The notes: generated by a model from the letters alone, not told the origin. Counted from the stretch's first letter, positions 17,324 through 26,339 are shown. The stretch: 64,000 nucleotides of DNA from Dehalococcoidia bacterium (GCA_009841435.1 VXLW01000015.1:95831-159830); one strand, 5' to 3'. A program made the numbers and translations.

Positions 17324-18682
17324 GTGGCAACCCTTTCGGAGTCAAAAACGGGGCCGGTCGAGGTATCGAGCGAGGGCGGGCGTGGCCTGTCGCGCTCTAC
17401 GTTTGCCGTGTTCCGGCACAGGCCGTTCGCCCTGCTGTGGGGGAACACGATCACGTTCGCCCTCTCGCAGTCGATCCAGATGTTCACGTTCGCGTGGCTG
17501 GCGCTCGACATCGCCGGCGACGAGGGCGTGGAGCTCTGGGCCGGCTTTACGGCACAGTCGGGCACAGTGGTGGGCCTCGTCATCGCCGCGCTGGGCCTGC
17601 CCGTCCTCTTCTTCGGTCTGTACGCCGGCATCCTCACCGATCGCATGGACCGACGACTGCTGCTCTTCGGCACCCAGATAGGCGGAATTGCGCTTGCGGC
17701 CGGCGCGGCGACCCTCGTGGCCCTGGGATCCCTGAACATCTGGGGCATCTTTGGCCTCGCGTTCGTGCTGGGGTGCACCACGGCCTTCGGGATGCCGGTG
17801 CGGCAGGCGATCGTGCCCTCGCTGGTCTCCCCCGAACGGGTCCTCAACGCCGTCACCCTGATGAACGTCAGCGCGCAGGTAGCGCAGGCGGGGGCGGCGG
17901 TCAGCGGGGCCGTCATCGCCTTCGGGGGGATCGAAGCGGCATTCGCGGCGCAGGCGATACTCCTGACGGTGGGGCTGTTCGCGTTGATTCCCATCCGCGT
18001 CCCCAACGTCAGGGGCGGCACACCGCGACGGATAGGGGAAGATCTTCGGGAGGGCCTGTCCTTCGTGATCCACCACCCAGGCATCCGCACGCTCATGATC
18101 GTGCTGCTCGCAACCGCCCTCGCGATGGCGGGCACGTTCCAGGCGCTCCTTCCCAAGATCGCGCTTGACGAACTGGACGCGGGCCCGTTCAAGGCCTCGA
18201 TGCTCTTCACCATCATGCTGTTCGGCACGCTGATCACGTCGGTCGTGCTGGCCTCGTTCCGGCGGGTCGACCGGGCAGGGTTCTATTTCCTCTGCACGCT
18301 GGTGGCGGGCGGTGTGTTGAACGTCGCGCTGGGCCTTGCGCCCTGGTACTACATGGCCCTGCTGATCATGTTCATCACCGGCTTCAATGCCGGGATCTTC
18401 ATCAACCTGAACATGGCCCTTGTCCAGGCGCACACGCCGAACGCGATCATGGGGCGGGTGATGAGCATCTACCAGATGTGCATGGCGGGAGCGATGCCGA
18501 TTGGCGCCCTGGTCGCGGGACCGATGGCGGACGTGGTGGGAGCGCGGGAGTGGTTTGCCATCGGCGGCGCGCTGCTCTTCGTGCTTGGCGTCGTCGTGAT
18601 CGCGACACAGCCGGCCCTGAGGCGAATGAGCTCGGCGCCCGACCCGGCGGCCACGGCAGCGGCCGCTGCGGCGGGGAGCTAG
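17324..18682 (+). CDS. MFS transporter (tandem copy 2)
   Basis: A 452-residue paralogue of the previous exporter with the same architecture: LLWGNTITFALSQSIQM, YAGILTDRMDRRLLLF, FGMPVRQAIVPSLVSPERV and QAHTPNAIMGRVMSIYQM. The N-terminal 25 residues and the Ala-rich C terminus differ. It has its own leaderless-type promoter, so it need not be co-transcribed with its neighbours. Amino-acid identity to copies 1 and 3 is high by eye throughout. Efflux substrate unknown. Confidence 0.9.
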   Translation: MATLSESKTGPVEVSSEGGRGLSRSTFAVFRHRPFALLWGNTITFALSQSIQMFTFAWLALDIAGDEGVELWAGFTAQSGTVVGLVIAALGLPVLFFGLYAGILTDRMDRRLLLFGTQIGGIALAAGAATLVALGSLNIWGIFGLAFVLGCTTAFGMPVRQAIVPSLVSPERVLNAVTLMNVSAQVAQAGAAVSGAVIAFGGIEAAFAAQAILLTVGLFALIPIRVPNVRGGTPRRIGEDLREGLSFVIHHPGIRTLMIVLLATALAMAGTFQALLPKIALDELDAGPFKASMLFTIMLFGTLITSVVLASFRRVDRAGFYFLCTLVAGGVLNVALGLAPWYYMALLIMFITGFNAGIFINLNMALVQAHTPNAIMGRVMSIYQMCMAGAMPIGALVAGPMADVVGAREWFAIGGALLFVLGVVVIATQPALRRMSSAPDPAATAAAAAAGS

Positions 18683-18727
18683 CATCGAGGGGCGGGCAGA
18701 TCGACGGTGGCGGAGGGGCCGGCGCTG

Positions 18728-18733
18728 TAGCAT
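18728..18733 (+). promoter_or_regulatory. -10 box of MFS gene 3, leaderless type
   Basis: TAGCAT ends exactly 9 nt before the GTG start at 18743, the third occurrence of this element and spacing. Confidence 0.55.
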
Positions 18734-18742
18734 CGCCGGTAC

Positions 18743-20095
18743 GTGGGTTCTGTCTCCGACACAGCCGCTGATCCGCTAGCGGTTGAGCACGAGAGCCGCG
18801 GGCTCTCGCACTCGACGTTCGCTGCGTTCCGCTCGAAGCCGTTCACGTTGCTGTGGGCGAACACGATCACGTTCGCGCTGTCGCAGTCGATCCAGCAGTT
18901 CACGTTCGCCTGGCTCGCCATCGAGATCGGGGAAGGCGGCGCCCAGCTCTGGTCCGGGTTCACGGTGGGCGAGGGGACCCTGCTCGGGCTCGTCATCGCG
19001 GCCCTGGGGCTGCCCATCCTCCTCTTCGGGCTCTACGCGGGCATCCTCGCGGACCGGCTGGACCGGCGGTTGCTGCTCTTCGGGAGCCAGGGGGCGGGCA
19101 TCGCCATCACGGCGGGGGCAGCCACGCTCGTGGCGATGGGCTCCCTGAACATCTGGGGCGTCCTCGCAATGGCGTTCGTGCTCGGCTCCGCGGTGGCCTT
19201 CGGGATGCCCGTACGCCAGGCGATCGTGCCGTCGCTCGTGCCTCCCGAACGCGTCCTGAACGCGGTGACCCTCATGAACGTGGGGGCGCAGGTCGCAACC
19301 GGCGGCGCGGTGATCAGCGGTGCAGTCATCGAACTCGGCGGAATCTCCGCGGCCTTTGCGGCGCAGGCAGGGCTGCTGACGCTGGGGTTGCTCGCGCTCA
19401 TCCCCCTGCGCGTCCCCAATGTGCGAGCGGGCGTCTCCCGACGAATGAGCGAAGACCTGCGCGAGGGGTTCACCTTCGTGGTCCACCACGCAGGCATTCG
19501 CTCTCTGATGATCGCATTGCTGGCGACGGCGCTGGTGATTGGAGGAGCGTTCCAGGCGCTGCTCCCGAAGATCGCCGTCGACGATCTGGACGCGGGTCCC
19601 TTCCAGGCCTCGATGCTGTTCACGGTGATGCTCGGCGGGACGCTAATCACGTCCCTCGTCCTCGCCTCGTTCCGGCGGGTAGACCGCGCCGGCTTCTACT
19701 TCCTCATGACGCTGGTGGTCGGTGGCTTCCTGAACATCGGCCTGGGAGTGGCGCCGTGGTACACCCTGGCCCTCGTCATCATGTTCGTCACGGGGTGGAA
19801 CGCGGGCTTCTTCACGAACTTGAACATGGCGCTCGTTCAGGCGCACACGCCGAACGCGATCATGGGGCGGGTGATGAGCATCTATCAGATCTGCATGGCC
19901 GGGGCGATGCCCCTGGGCGCGCTGGTAGCCGGCCTGATGGCGGACGTGGTGGGAGCGCAGGAGTGGTATGCCATCTGCGGTGTGGGGCTGCTGGTGCTGG
20001 GCATCGTCATGGTCGCTACGCAAACGGACCTGCGCCGCATGAGCTCGGCGCCGGACCCGGAACGGGATGCGGTAGCAAGCGCCGCCGGCGGCTAA
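18743..20095 (+). CDS. MFS transporter (tandem copy 3)
   Basis: A 450-residue third copy: PFTLLWANTITFALSQSIQQ, YAGILADRLDRRLLLF, FGMPVRQAIVPSLVPPERV and QAHTPNAIMGRVMSIYQI are conserved. Over 47 nt (19838-19884) it is identical to copy 2 at 18425-18471, in the region coding for the conserved late-helix motif. The preserved triplet points to recent duplication, either for gene dosage or for separate efflux substrates. Confidence 0.9.
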   Translation: MGSVSDTAADPLAVEHESRGLSHSTFAAFRSKPFTLLWANTITFALSQSIQQFTFAWLAIEIGEGGAQLWSGFTVGEGTLLGLVIAALGLPILLFGLYAGILADRLDRRLLLFGSQGAGIAITAGAATLVAMGSLNIWGVLAMAFVLGSAVAFGMPVRQAIVPSLVPPERVLNAVTLMNVGAQVATGGAVISGAVIELGGISAAFAAQAGLLTLGLLALIPLRVPNVRAGVSRRMSEDLREGFTFVVHHAGIRSLMIALLATALVIGGAFQALLPKIAVDDLDAGPFQASMLFTVMLGGTLITSLVLASFRRVDRAGFYFLMTLVVGGFLNIGLGVAPWYTLALVIMFVTGWNAGFFTNLNMALVQAHTPNAIMGRVMSIYQICMAGAMPLGALVAGLMADVVGAQEWYAICGVGLLVLGIVMVATQTDLRRMSSAPDPERDAVASAAGG

Positions 20096-20140
20096 TCGCC
20101 GAACGCGTCGGCTCTTGCAGGACCGCTGGAGCCCTCCGGG

Positions 20141-20395
20141 CTACGAAACGACGAAATACACCGACCCGTCGCGGACCCAAGTGTCCGCGCTCTTGCCGAC
20201 GCGCTTGGCCGCACGAGAGATCCGGAGTGCGAGTCCACGAGTCGTCTCGCCCTCTTCAGGAGTGAGTTTTCCCGCTTCATCGGACTTGACCGAATTAACG
20301 TAGTCCTCGTACTGCCGCATTCGAGCAGTAAGCCGTCCAGTCTGTTTCATTGGACCGGGGGCAGCGGACGCCTTCACCGTTGAGAACTTCACCAT
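20141..20395 (-). CDS. Small hypothetical protein
   Basis: An 84-residue protein starting at the ATG at 20395, which has AGGAGA 8 nt upstream; a longer frame begins at 20422. The codons are visibly less GC-rich than the neighbours. The sequence is basic in the middle (LALRISRAAKRVGKSADTW) and ends in a short beta-like strand, GSVYFVVS. I recognise no family. The Shine-Dalgarno, the upstream TACTCT box and the non-shadow composition support a real gene. It lies convergent to MFS copy 3 and may be an acquired gene. Confidence 0.65.
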   Translation of the reverse strand: MVKFSTVKASAAPGPMKQTGRLTARMRQYEDYVNSVKSDEAGKLTPEEGETTRGLALRISRAAKRVGKSADTWVRDGSVYFVVS

Positions 20396-20425
20396 TGCCG
20401 GAATCTCCTGAGAATTGTGCATCCT

Positions 20426-20431
20426 AGAGTA
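20426..20431 (-). promoter_or_regulatory. -10 box of the small hypothetical gene
   Basis: TACTCT on the minus strand lies 30 nt before the ATG at 20395, with the Shine-Dalgarno between them. The 262 nt from 20396 to 20657 otherwise hold only this promoter and that of the next, divergent gene. Confidence 0.45.
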
Positions 20432-20607
20432 GCAGCAAAGGTTGAAAGTTCACACTCAGGGCCGTCTAACCAGGCGCACTCTATTTCGCGACGAGAGCGC
20501 GACGACAACGCTCGAACAAGAAACGTCACTTCAACCTCCGTGCGTGCGCCACAGGGACCCTGGAGAGCGCCGGATGAGTCGTACTGGGGCCTTCAGTCCT
20601 CCAGCGC

Positions 20608-20636
20608 TTCACGCGGCCCCTCCCGAGCCGTAGGCT
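20608..20636 (+). promoter_or_regulatory. Promoter of the DUF3500 gene
   Basis: TTCACG (20608-20613) and TAGGCT (20631-20636) with a 17-nt spacer, 21 nt before the ATG at 20658, which has GGAGGT upstream. Confidence 0.45.
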
Positions 20637-20657
20637 GCGCGGCGATCGGAGGTCAGG

Positions 20658-21785
20658 ATGAGCGTCGCCGCGAAGGATGTCGTTGCACGAATGGCGGAGG
20701 CGGCCAGCGACTGGCTCGAGTCGCTGCCGGAGGAGTTGCGGTCCGCGGCGAACCCACCCTTTGCCGACCCACGCCGGGAGATCTGGTACTACACGCCGAC
20801 GAACCACGAGGGCGTGCCCATGGCCGACCTGACCATGCGGCAGGTGCAGCTCGCGCACCGGCTGCTGGCCTCGGGCCTCAGCCTGCCGGCCTACCGGCGC
20901 GCGACGGTGATCATGAACCTGGAGGCCTGGCAGGACGCGCTCGGCGGTTGGCGCATCCCACGAGGGTCGATGCGCGGCACGATGCACGGCTCGGATCCGG
21001 CGATGTACTTCGCGATGGTCTACGGGGAGCCCGGCAGCGACGCCTGGGGGTGGCGCTTTGGGGGGCACCACGTCTCGGTGCACAACACGATCGTGAACGG
21101 CGAGATTGTGTCTGTGACGCCCACCTTCTTCGGCGCGAACCCGCACGAGGCGGACCTGAGCGACTACCAGACGCTGCGTCCGGTCGCGGGCGAGGAGGAC
21201 CTCGCGCGCGAGCTCGTGCACAGCCTCGACACGGAGCAGCGTTCGGTCGCGATCATCTCGAAGGCGGCGCCGTTCGACATCGTCCAGTCGAACCGCTCCC
21301 ACGTCGAAGACGGGGCGCAGCCTGAGTGGATCTCGATGGTGTTCAACGGCCTGCCGGACCAGGGGACGGCCGATCGCCTCACGATCATGCAGGACGATCT
21401 CGACAGCCGGCAGGCCATGACGGACGCCGACCGCGAGGCGGCGCGCTACTCGCTCGCGCCCAAGGGGCTGGCGGCAGCGGGCATGTCGCAGGCGCAGCTC
21501 GCGATCCTGGAGGCGCTCCTGCGGGAGTACACGCAGCGGCTTCCCGAGCCCATGGCGGCAGCAGAGCACGAGCGCCTCACGAGCATCCTCCCGGACCTGC
21601 ACTTCGCCTGGGCCGGAGGAATCGAGCGGAAGCAGCCGCACTACTACCGGCTGCAGGGACCACGCGTGCTGATCGAGTACGACTGCGTCCAGAACAACGC
21701 CAACCACAGCCACACGGTGTGGCGCGATCCCGAGGGCGACTTCGGGCGCGACCTGCTGGCGGAGCACTACGCGGCGGCGCACTGA
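20658..21785 (+). CDS. DUF3500 domain-containing protein
   Basis: A 375-residue protein covering the whole DUF3500 family. Characteristic segments are FAMVYGEPGSDAWGWRFGGHH, TPTFFGANPHEA and the C-terminal NHSHTVWRDPEGDFGRDLL. The conserved histidines (GGHH, NHSH, EHY) look like a metal or catalytic site, but the function is not established. The ATG has GGAGGT 5 nt upstream. It precedes a P450 by 65 nt and probably begins a catabolic operon extending to the VOC gene at 25.9 kb. Confidence 0.85.
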   Translation: MSVAAKDVVARMAEAASDWLESLPEELRSAANPPFADPRREIWYYTPTNHEGVPMADLTMRQVQLAHRLLASGLSLPAYRRATVIMNLEAWQDALGGWRIPRGSMRGTMHGSDPAMYFAMVYGEPGSDAWGWRFGGHHVSVHNTIVNGEIVSVTPTFFGANPHEADLSDYQTLRPVAGEEDLARELVHSLDTEQRSVAIISKAAPFDIVQSNRSHVEDGAQPEWISMVFNGLPDQGTADRLTIMQDDLDSRQAMTDADREAARYSLAPKGLAAAGMSQAQLAILEALLREYTQRLPEPMAAAEHERLTSILPDLHFAWAGGIERKQPHYYRLQGPRVLIEYDCVQNNANHSHTVWRDPEGDFGRDLLAEHYAAAH

Positions 21786-21850
21786 CTAGTGGCTGGTGAT
21801 CGGTCGTCGGTCCCCACCACCCCACCCGAACGACACACAAGGAGAACCCC

Positions 21851-23140
21851 ATGAGCGACACGACGGACACAGCGGGAAAGACGCCGGACGACTTCAACTT
21901 CCTCGACCCGGAGGTGCAGGACTGCCCCTACGACGCGTACCAGGCCCTGCGCGACCAGGCGCCGGTCTACCAGGACCCACACACGGGCCAGTACGTGATC
22001 AGCCGCTTCGATGACCTGCGTGAGGTGTTGCTCGACACGGAGAACTTCGGGAACGGGGGCAATCGCGCCGCCCAGGCGGAGGCGAGGCCCCAGCTAACCG
22101 AGCGGCAGATGCGGATGCTCGCAGTGTATGAGGAGAACAAAGGGTGGCTCCCCGAGCCGACCCTGGCGGCCCGCGACGACCCGAACCACCGCCAGATGCG
22201 GAACATGTTCGACAAGGCGTTCCGGCCGGGGAAGATCAAGCAGCTCGACCCGTTCGTCGAGAGCGTCGCGAACCGGCTCTTCGACGCGTTCATCGAGGAC
22301 GGCCACTGCGACTGGGTGCACCAGTTCGCGGTGCCGCTGCCGCTGATTGTGATCGGGCACCAGATGGGCGTGAAGGAGGAGGACATCTGGCTCATCAAGC
22401 GCGCGACCGATGCCTGGGTGCGCCGCTTCGGCCAGATGGTGAGCGAGGAGGAGGAGCGCGAGGCGCTCGAGCTGGAGATCGAAGCGCAGCATTACTTCAA
22501 GAAGGTGTTCGACCGGCTGCGGGAGGAGCCCGACGACACACTCCTCTCGGACCTCGTGAACACCGAGATCCCGGAGTGGGGGCGGACGCTCACGGACGGC
22601 GAGCTGCAGTCCGAGATGATGTCAGACACCTTCGTGGGAGGCTCGGAGACGAGCACGAACGCCATCGGCGAGGGCGTCAAGATCCTGATCGAGCAGCCAG
22701 AGATCTGGGAGCAACTCAAATCGGACCCGGACCAGTACCTGCGTACGTTCGTGGAGGAGGTGCTCCGGCTGGAGTCACCGGTGCAGATGCTGGGGCGGGT
22801 CGCGCTGAATGACGTCGAGATGCACGGCGTGACGATCCCGGCGGGGGCATCGATCGGGACGCGCTACGCGGCCGCCAACCGCGACGAGCGGCGCTTCGAG
22901 TGCCCGGCAGACGTGGACCTGGAGCGCAAGAACCCGATGGCGCACCTCACGTTCGGGGCGGGCATCCACTACTGCCTTGGCGCACCGCTCGCCCGTCGCG
23001 AGCTGTACTACAGCTTCAAGACGCTCGTGGAGCGAGTCGACGAGATGTGGTTCGCGCCAGGGAAGAACGACTTCAAGCACCACCCGCACATGTTCCTGAG
23101 GGCGCTCAAGGAGCTCCACATCGAGTTCAAGGCGAAGTAG
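21851..23140 (+). CDS. Cytochrome P450 (3)
   Basis: A 429-residue P450 with AAGGAGAA 5 nt before the ATG. The I-helix reads VGGSETSTN (about residue 262), with Ser where the other two have Asn. ExxR is in EEVLRLESP, and the heme ligand is Cys375 in FGAGIHYCLGAPLARRE. It carries an unusual charged insertion near residues 75-100. It is followed 9 nt later by a solute-binding protein, consistent with uptake and oxidation of one compound class. Confidence 0.92.
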   Translation: MSDTTDTAGKTPDDFNFLDPEVQDCPYDAYQALRDQAPVYQDPHTGQYVISRFDDLREVLLDTENFGNGGNRAAQAEARPQLTERQMRMLAVYEENKGWLPEPTLAARDDPNHRQMRNMFDKAFRPGKIKQLDPFVESVANRLFDAFIEDGHCDWVHQFAVPLPLIVIGHQMGVKEEDIWLIKRATDAWVRRFGQMVSEEEEREALELEIEAQHYFKKVFDRLREEPDDTLLSDLVNTEIPEWGRTLTDGELQSEMMSDTFVGGSETSTNAIGEGVKILIEQPEIWEQLKSDPDQYLRTFVEEVLRLESPVQMLGRVALNDVEMHGVTIPAGASIGTRYAAANRDERRFECPADVDLERKNPMAHLTFGAGIHYCLGAPLARRELYYSFKTLVERVDEMWFAPGKNDFKHHPHMFLRALKELHIEFKAK

Positions 23141-23149
23141 GGAGCGGCC

Positions 23150-24376
23150 ATGTACCCGAAACGAAGGAATTGGGGCCCCTGGCTGGCCGTGGTCGCCGCC
23201 CTTGCCCTTGTCGCGGGGATGCTCGCGGCCTGCGACGACGAAGAGCAGACGCCCCTCAAGATCGGCGTCCTGCTGGTCAACAGTGAGACGCAAACGGACA
23301 CGGCTCTCGACCGGCTGCGCGCCTTCAAGCTCGCCATCAAGCACGTGAACGAGGCCGGCGGCATCTTCGGCCAGCCGGTGGAAATCGTGGAAGGCGACAC
23401 CCTCAACCCCCAGGAGGAAGCGCGACGCCTGATTCAGGAGGGCGTACACGCCATCGTCGGACCCAACTCCAGCGCCGACTCGCTCCTGGTGATCGAGGTC
23501 GCGGCGCCGGCGGGGGTGCTCGTGATCAGCCCCTCCGCTTCTTCTCCGCTCCTCACCGCCAACGAGGACCGCGACCTCTTCTTCCGCACGGTCCTCTCCG
23601 ACGTCGCCCAGGGGCCGGCGCTGGCGCAGCTCACGCGCGAGCGAGGCTTCGACAACGTGGGCGTGATCTACCGCGACGACGCCTGGGGCCAGGGTCTGGC
23701 GGCGGCCTTCCAGGAAGCGTGGATGGGCGGCATCGTGGCTGTCAGCTCTCCCGCCGAGCTGCAAGAGAGCTACCTCGACCTCATCGAGGAGAGCGCGCGC
23801 GAGGGAGCCCAGGCGCTCGTCCTGCTCACCTTCTGGCCCGAGGGCGAGATCATCCTCAGGGAGGCGCTCGATAGCGGCCTCTACGAACAATTTCTCTTCG
23901 GCGACGCGCTGCGGGTGGCCGATGTAGCCGAGGCTGTAGGCGGGGGAAGGCTGGCCGACATGTACGGCACCGTCAGCAGTCCCTCCCATGAGAATCCGTC
24001 CACCGCGATCTGGGAAGAGGCCTTCCGTGACGAGTACGGGAGGGACACAGAGGCCACCTACGTCAGGGAAACCTACGACGCCACCATTGCGATCGCCCTC
24101 GCGGCGGAGGAAGCGGGCGAGGCCGAGGGAACGGCCATTCGCGACGCGCTCCGCGGCATCGGCGCCGGACCTGGCGAGCACGTCCGGCCCGGGGTGGAAG
24201 GCATCGCCCACGCCCTGAGCCTCATCCGGGACGGAGACGAAGTGGACTACGCAGGAGCCTCCGTTTCCATGGACTGGGACGAACACGGCGACCTCCGGCG
24301 CGGCTACATCGGCATCTGGCGGTTCACGGCAGATGCCGCGATCGAAGACATAGACGTCATCGCCTACGAGCGCTGA
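23150..24376 (+). CDS. ABC transporter substrate-binding lipoprotein, Leu/Ile/Val type
   Basis: A 408-residue periplasmic-binding-type I protein. Its signal peptide has KRR, then a hydrophobic core, then a LAAC lipobox (Cys28). The mature part starts LKIGVLLVNSETQTDTALDR and contains HVNEAGGIFGQPVEIVEGDT and AIVGPNSSADSLLV, as in LivJ/LivK and urea or amide receptors. No LivHMGF genes are next to it, so it is an orphan receptor here. Its position between a P450 and an LLM oxidoreductase suggests an organic acid or amide ligand. Confidence 0.88.
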   Translation: MYPKRRNWGPWLAVVAALALVAGMLAACDDEEQTPLKIGVLLVNSETQTDTALDRLRAFKLAIKHVNEAGGIFGQPVEIVEGDTLNPQEEARRLIQEGVHAIVGPNSSADSLLVIEVAAPAGVLVISPSASSPLLTANEDRDLFFRTVLSDVAQGPALAQLTRERGFDNVGVIYRDDAWGQGLAAAFQEAWMGGIVAVSSPAELQESYLDLIEESAREGAQALVLLTFWPEGEIILREALDSGLYEQFLFGDALRVADVAEAVGGGRLADMYGTVSSPSHENPSTAIWEEAFRDEYGRDTEATYVRETYDATIAIALAAEEAGEAEGTAIRDALRGIGAGPGEHVRPGVEGIAHALSLIRDGDEVDYAGASVSMDWDEHGDLRRGYIGIWRFTADAAIEDIDVIAYER

Positions 24377-24392
24377 CGCAAGGAGACTGACG

Positions 24393-25304
24393 ATGCGTAT
24401 CGGGATATCGATGACGACGGCGCTGCGGGCACCGGACGCGCGCACGGGTGGGCGGTGGCTCGTCGAGCGGGCGGCGGCGGCGCGGGAGGCGGGGCTCGAC
24501 AGCCTCTTCGTGGGCGACCATCACAGCACCGCGCCGATGACCTACTACCAGAACGTTCCTGTGCTCGGCCGGGTGCTGGCGGAGTGGAACGACCGGCCGG
24601 CGGGCGCGCTCTTCCTGCTGCCACTCTGGCACCCAGTGCTGCTGGCCGAGCAGATCGGGACGCTGGCGGCGCTGCACACGGGCCCGTTCGTGATGCAGTG
24701 CGCCATCGGGCCCGACGACAACCAGTTCCCGGCCTTCGGCGTGAACGTGAAGCACCGGCCCTCGCGCTTCGAGGAATCCCTCGACATCATGCGGCGGCTC
24801 TGGGCGGGCGAGACGGTCAGCTCGGAGGGCCGCTGGCAGATCCAGGACGCGCGCATCAGCCCCGTACCGCCGGACGGGGTGGAGGTGTGGATCGGGGCGG
24901 TCGCGAGGCGCGCCATCGACCGCGCGGCGCGGCTGGGCGACGGCTGGCTGGCCTCGCCGGGACTGACGGCAAAGCAGGCGGCGGCGCAATCGGCGGAGTA
25001 CCACGAACGGCGACAGATCCACGGGCATGCGGAGACGGGTCCGGTCGCCATCAGGCGCGACATCTACGTCGGCGAGAGCGACGAAGAAGCGCAGGAGACG
25101 GCGCGTGCGGTCGTCGAGTCGGGCTACCGCGGCTTCGACAGCGAGGCGCTGGCGATCGGGAGCCCGGAGACGGTCGCAGGGCAGTTCCGGGCACTGGAGG
25201 AGTCGGGGTACACCGACGTCATCGTGCGCAACCTGATGCCGACGCAGGAGCACGCGGTGGCGTCGATCCGGCGGCTGGCGGAGGTGCGGGCCAGCCTGGC
25301 GTAG
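24393..25304 (+). CDS. LLM class flavin/F420-dependent oxidoreductase
   Basis: A 303-residue luciferase-like monooxygenase with AAGGAG 7 nt before the ATG. Family segments are AAAAREAGLDSLFVGDHHS, the RFEESLDIMRRLWAGETVS helix near residue 140, and the C-terminal IGSPETVAGQFRALEESGYTDVI. This is the third LLM enzyme in the window. The length and GDHH motif resemble F420-dependent enzymes. It lies 16 nt after the binding-protein gene, probably in the same operon. Confidence 0.87.
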   Translation: MRIGISMTTALRAPDARTGGRWLVERAAAAREAGLDSLFVGDHHSTAPMTYYQNVPVLGRVLAEWNDRPAGALFLLPLWHPVLLAEQIGTLAALHTGPFVMQCAIGPDDNQFPAFGVNVKHRPSRFEESLDIMRRLWAGETVSSEGRWQIQDARISPVPPDGVEVWIGAVARRAIDRAARLGDGWLASPGLTAKQAAAQSAEYHERRQIHGHAETGPVAIRRDIYVGESDEEAQETARAVVESGYRGFDSEALAIGSPETVAGQFRALEESGYTDVIVRNLMPTQEHAVASIRRLAEVRASLA

Positions 25305-25356
25305 CGTCAGTCAGTGCCCCGGTCCTTCACTACTGGCCCGCGGGGACGGGATCGCG

Positions 25357-25362
25357 TAGCGT
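25357..25362 (+). promoter_or_regulatory. -10 box of the VOC gene
   Basis: TAGCGT lies 34 nt before the ATG at 25397. No convincing -35 is visible, and the GGAAGAGAG leader acts as Shine-Dalgarno. Confidence 0.35.
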
Positions 25363-25396
25363 GCGCGGGCACTCTGAACGCACGGAAGAGAGACCC

Positions 25397-25969
25397 ATGA
25401 CCATCCACACCGGCAAGCCTGTCATGCACCACCTCGGGTTCGTCGTGAAAGACGCCGACGAGATGGCGAACACGTACACGAACCTGCTGGGCGCCGAGTT
25501 CCGCCTGATGCCGCCCTACATGGTCCACTCGATGGCGGGCGAAGAGGCCGAGCTGCGCGTCTACTACGGCGCGATTGCCGGCAGCATCGCCGAAATCATC
25601 CAGCCGGTGCGGGGCGACACGCCCCACCAGCAGTGGCTCGACGAGCGGGGCGAAGGCGTCCAGCACCTCGGCCTGTACGTGGACGACGTGGTGTCGGCGA
25701 CGAAGGACCTGCTTGAGAAGGGCGGCGAGATTCGCTGGGTCTATCCCAACGCGGGTGTGGTCCAGCTGAACTTCGACAGCTCCCTTGACGAGATCATGGG
25801 CGAGACGCTTCCCGGGAGCCTGACCTACCTGCACGCGGCGGGCGGCGGCCCGATCCTCGAGCTGCTCGGGCCTCCGATTCACCAGGGCGTGGTCGGCGGG
25901 GCGGTCGCCGGTCTCAACGACTACTGGGAGACGACTTTCCCGCCCGTGGAGCCGATCCAGCAGGGATAG
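25397..25969 (+). CDS. VOC family (glyoxalase-fold) protein
   Basis: A 190-residue vicinal-oxygen-chelate protein. Two beta-alpha-beta-beta-beta repeats are seen: MHHLGFVVKDADEMANTYTNLLGAEF at residues 8-34, and VQHLGLYVDDVVSATKDLLEKGG in the second half. The HHLG, IAEIIQP, QHLG and ILELLG motifs hold the expected His/Glu metal ligands. Family members include methylmalonyl-CoA epimerase, dioxygenases and lyases, and this one resembles the epimerase-like group. The ATG is preceded by GGAAGAGAG. Confidence 0.85.
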   Translation: MTIHTGKPVMHHLGFVVKDADEMANTYTNLLGAEFRLMPPYMVHSMAGEEAELRVYYGAIAGSIAEIIQPVRGDTPHQQWLDERGEGVQHLGLYVDDVVSATKDLLEKGGEIRWVYPNAGVVQLNFDSSLDEIMGETLPGSLTYLHAAGGGPILELLGPPIHQGVVGGAVAGLNDYWETTFPPVEPIQQG

Positions 25970-25984
25970 CTCCCGGCCGATCGA

Positions 25985-26269
25985 CTACTCCTCCGCTTCG
26001 CGCGGCTTGAACGTGTCCTGCGTGAGCGAAGCGATCTCGGCTTCCACGATGTCGGCGTGTTCGCGGAACGCCTTGGCGGCATCCGTGAGGGCCGCGTTGT
26101 AGAGGTCGGGGCCGGCGAGGTCGAGCACGAAATCGAGAAGGAAACCGGCGGCGAGCTCGCCCAAATCCTCGTCACGCTCCTTGAGCAGCCACACCTGGAG
26201 CTCGCGCACCATGGCGCGACGACGGCGGGCGTCGATGCGCTCCGACAGTCCACGGGCCTTGTCGGCCAT
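25985..26269 (-). CDS. DUF2164 family protein
   Basis: A 94-residue, mostly helical protein with the DUF2164 core ERDEDLGELAAGFLLDFVLD followed by GPDLYNAALTDA. The function of this family is unknown. The ATG has GAGGGG upstream. It is divergent from the NfeD-type protease gene and convergent with the VOC gene. The C terminus (TQDTFKPREAEE) is a charged tail. Confidence 0.8.
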   Translation of the reverse strand: MADKARGLSERIDARRRRAMVRELQVWLLKERDEDLGELAAGFLLDFVLDLAGPDLYNAALTDAAKAFREHADIVEAEIASLTQDTFKPREAEE

Positions 26270-26325
26270 GGGGATCCCCTCGGACTAGGGTAACGGCCTT
26301 CCCACAAAGCGCGGAACACGCTGGC

Positions 26326-26331
26326 TATACT
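26326..26331 (+). promoter_or_regulatory. -10 box of the nfeD-type gene, leaderless type
   Basis: TATACT ends 8 nt before the ATG at 26340, and an earlier ATG at 26334 is only 2 nt away. The layout supports 26340 as the translated start of a leaderless message. Confidence 0.55.
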
Positions 26332-26339
26332 CGATGCAG

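Noticed and set aside
16015..18168. 717-residue plus-strand frame crossing MFS genes 1 and 2
   Set aside because: Out-of-frame shadow of two clear MFS genes; no domain, and extreme Arg/Gly/Ala content.
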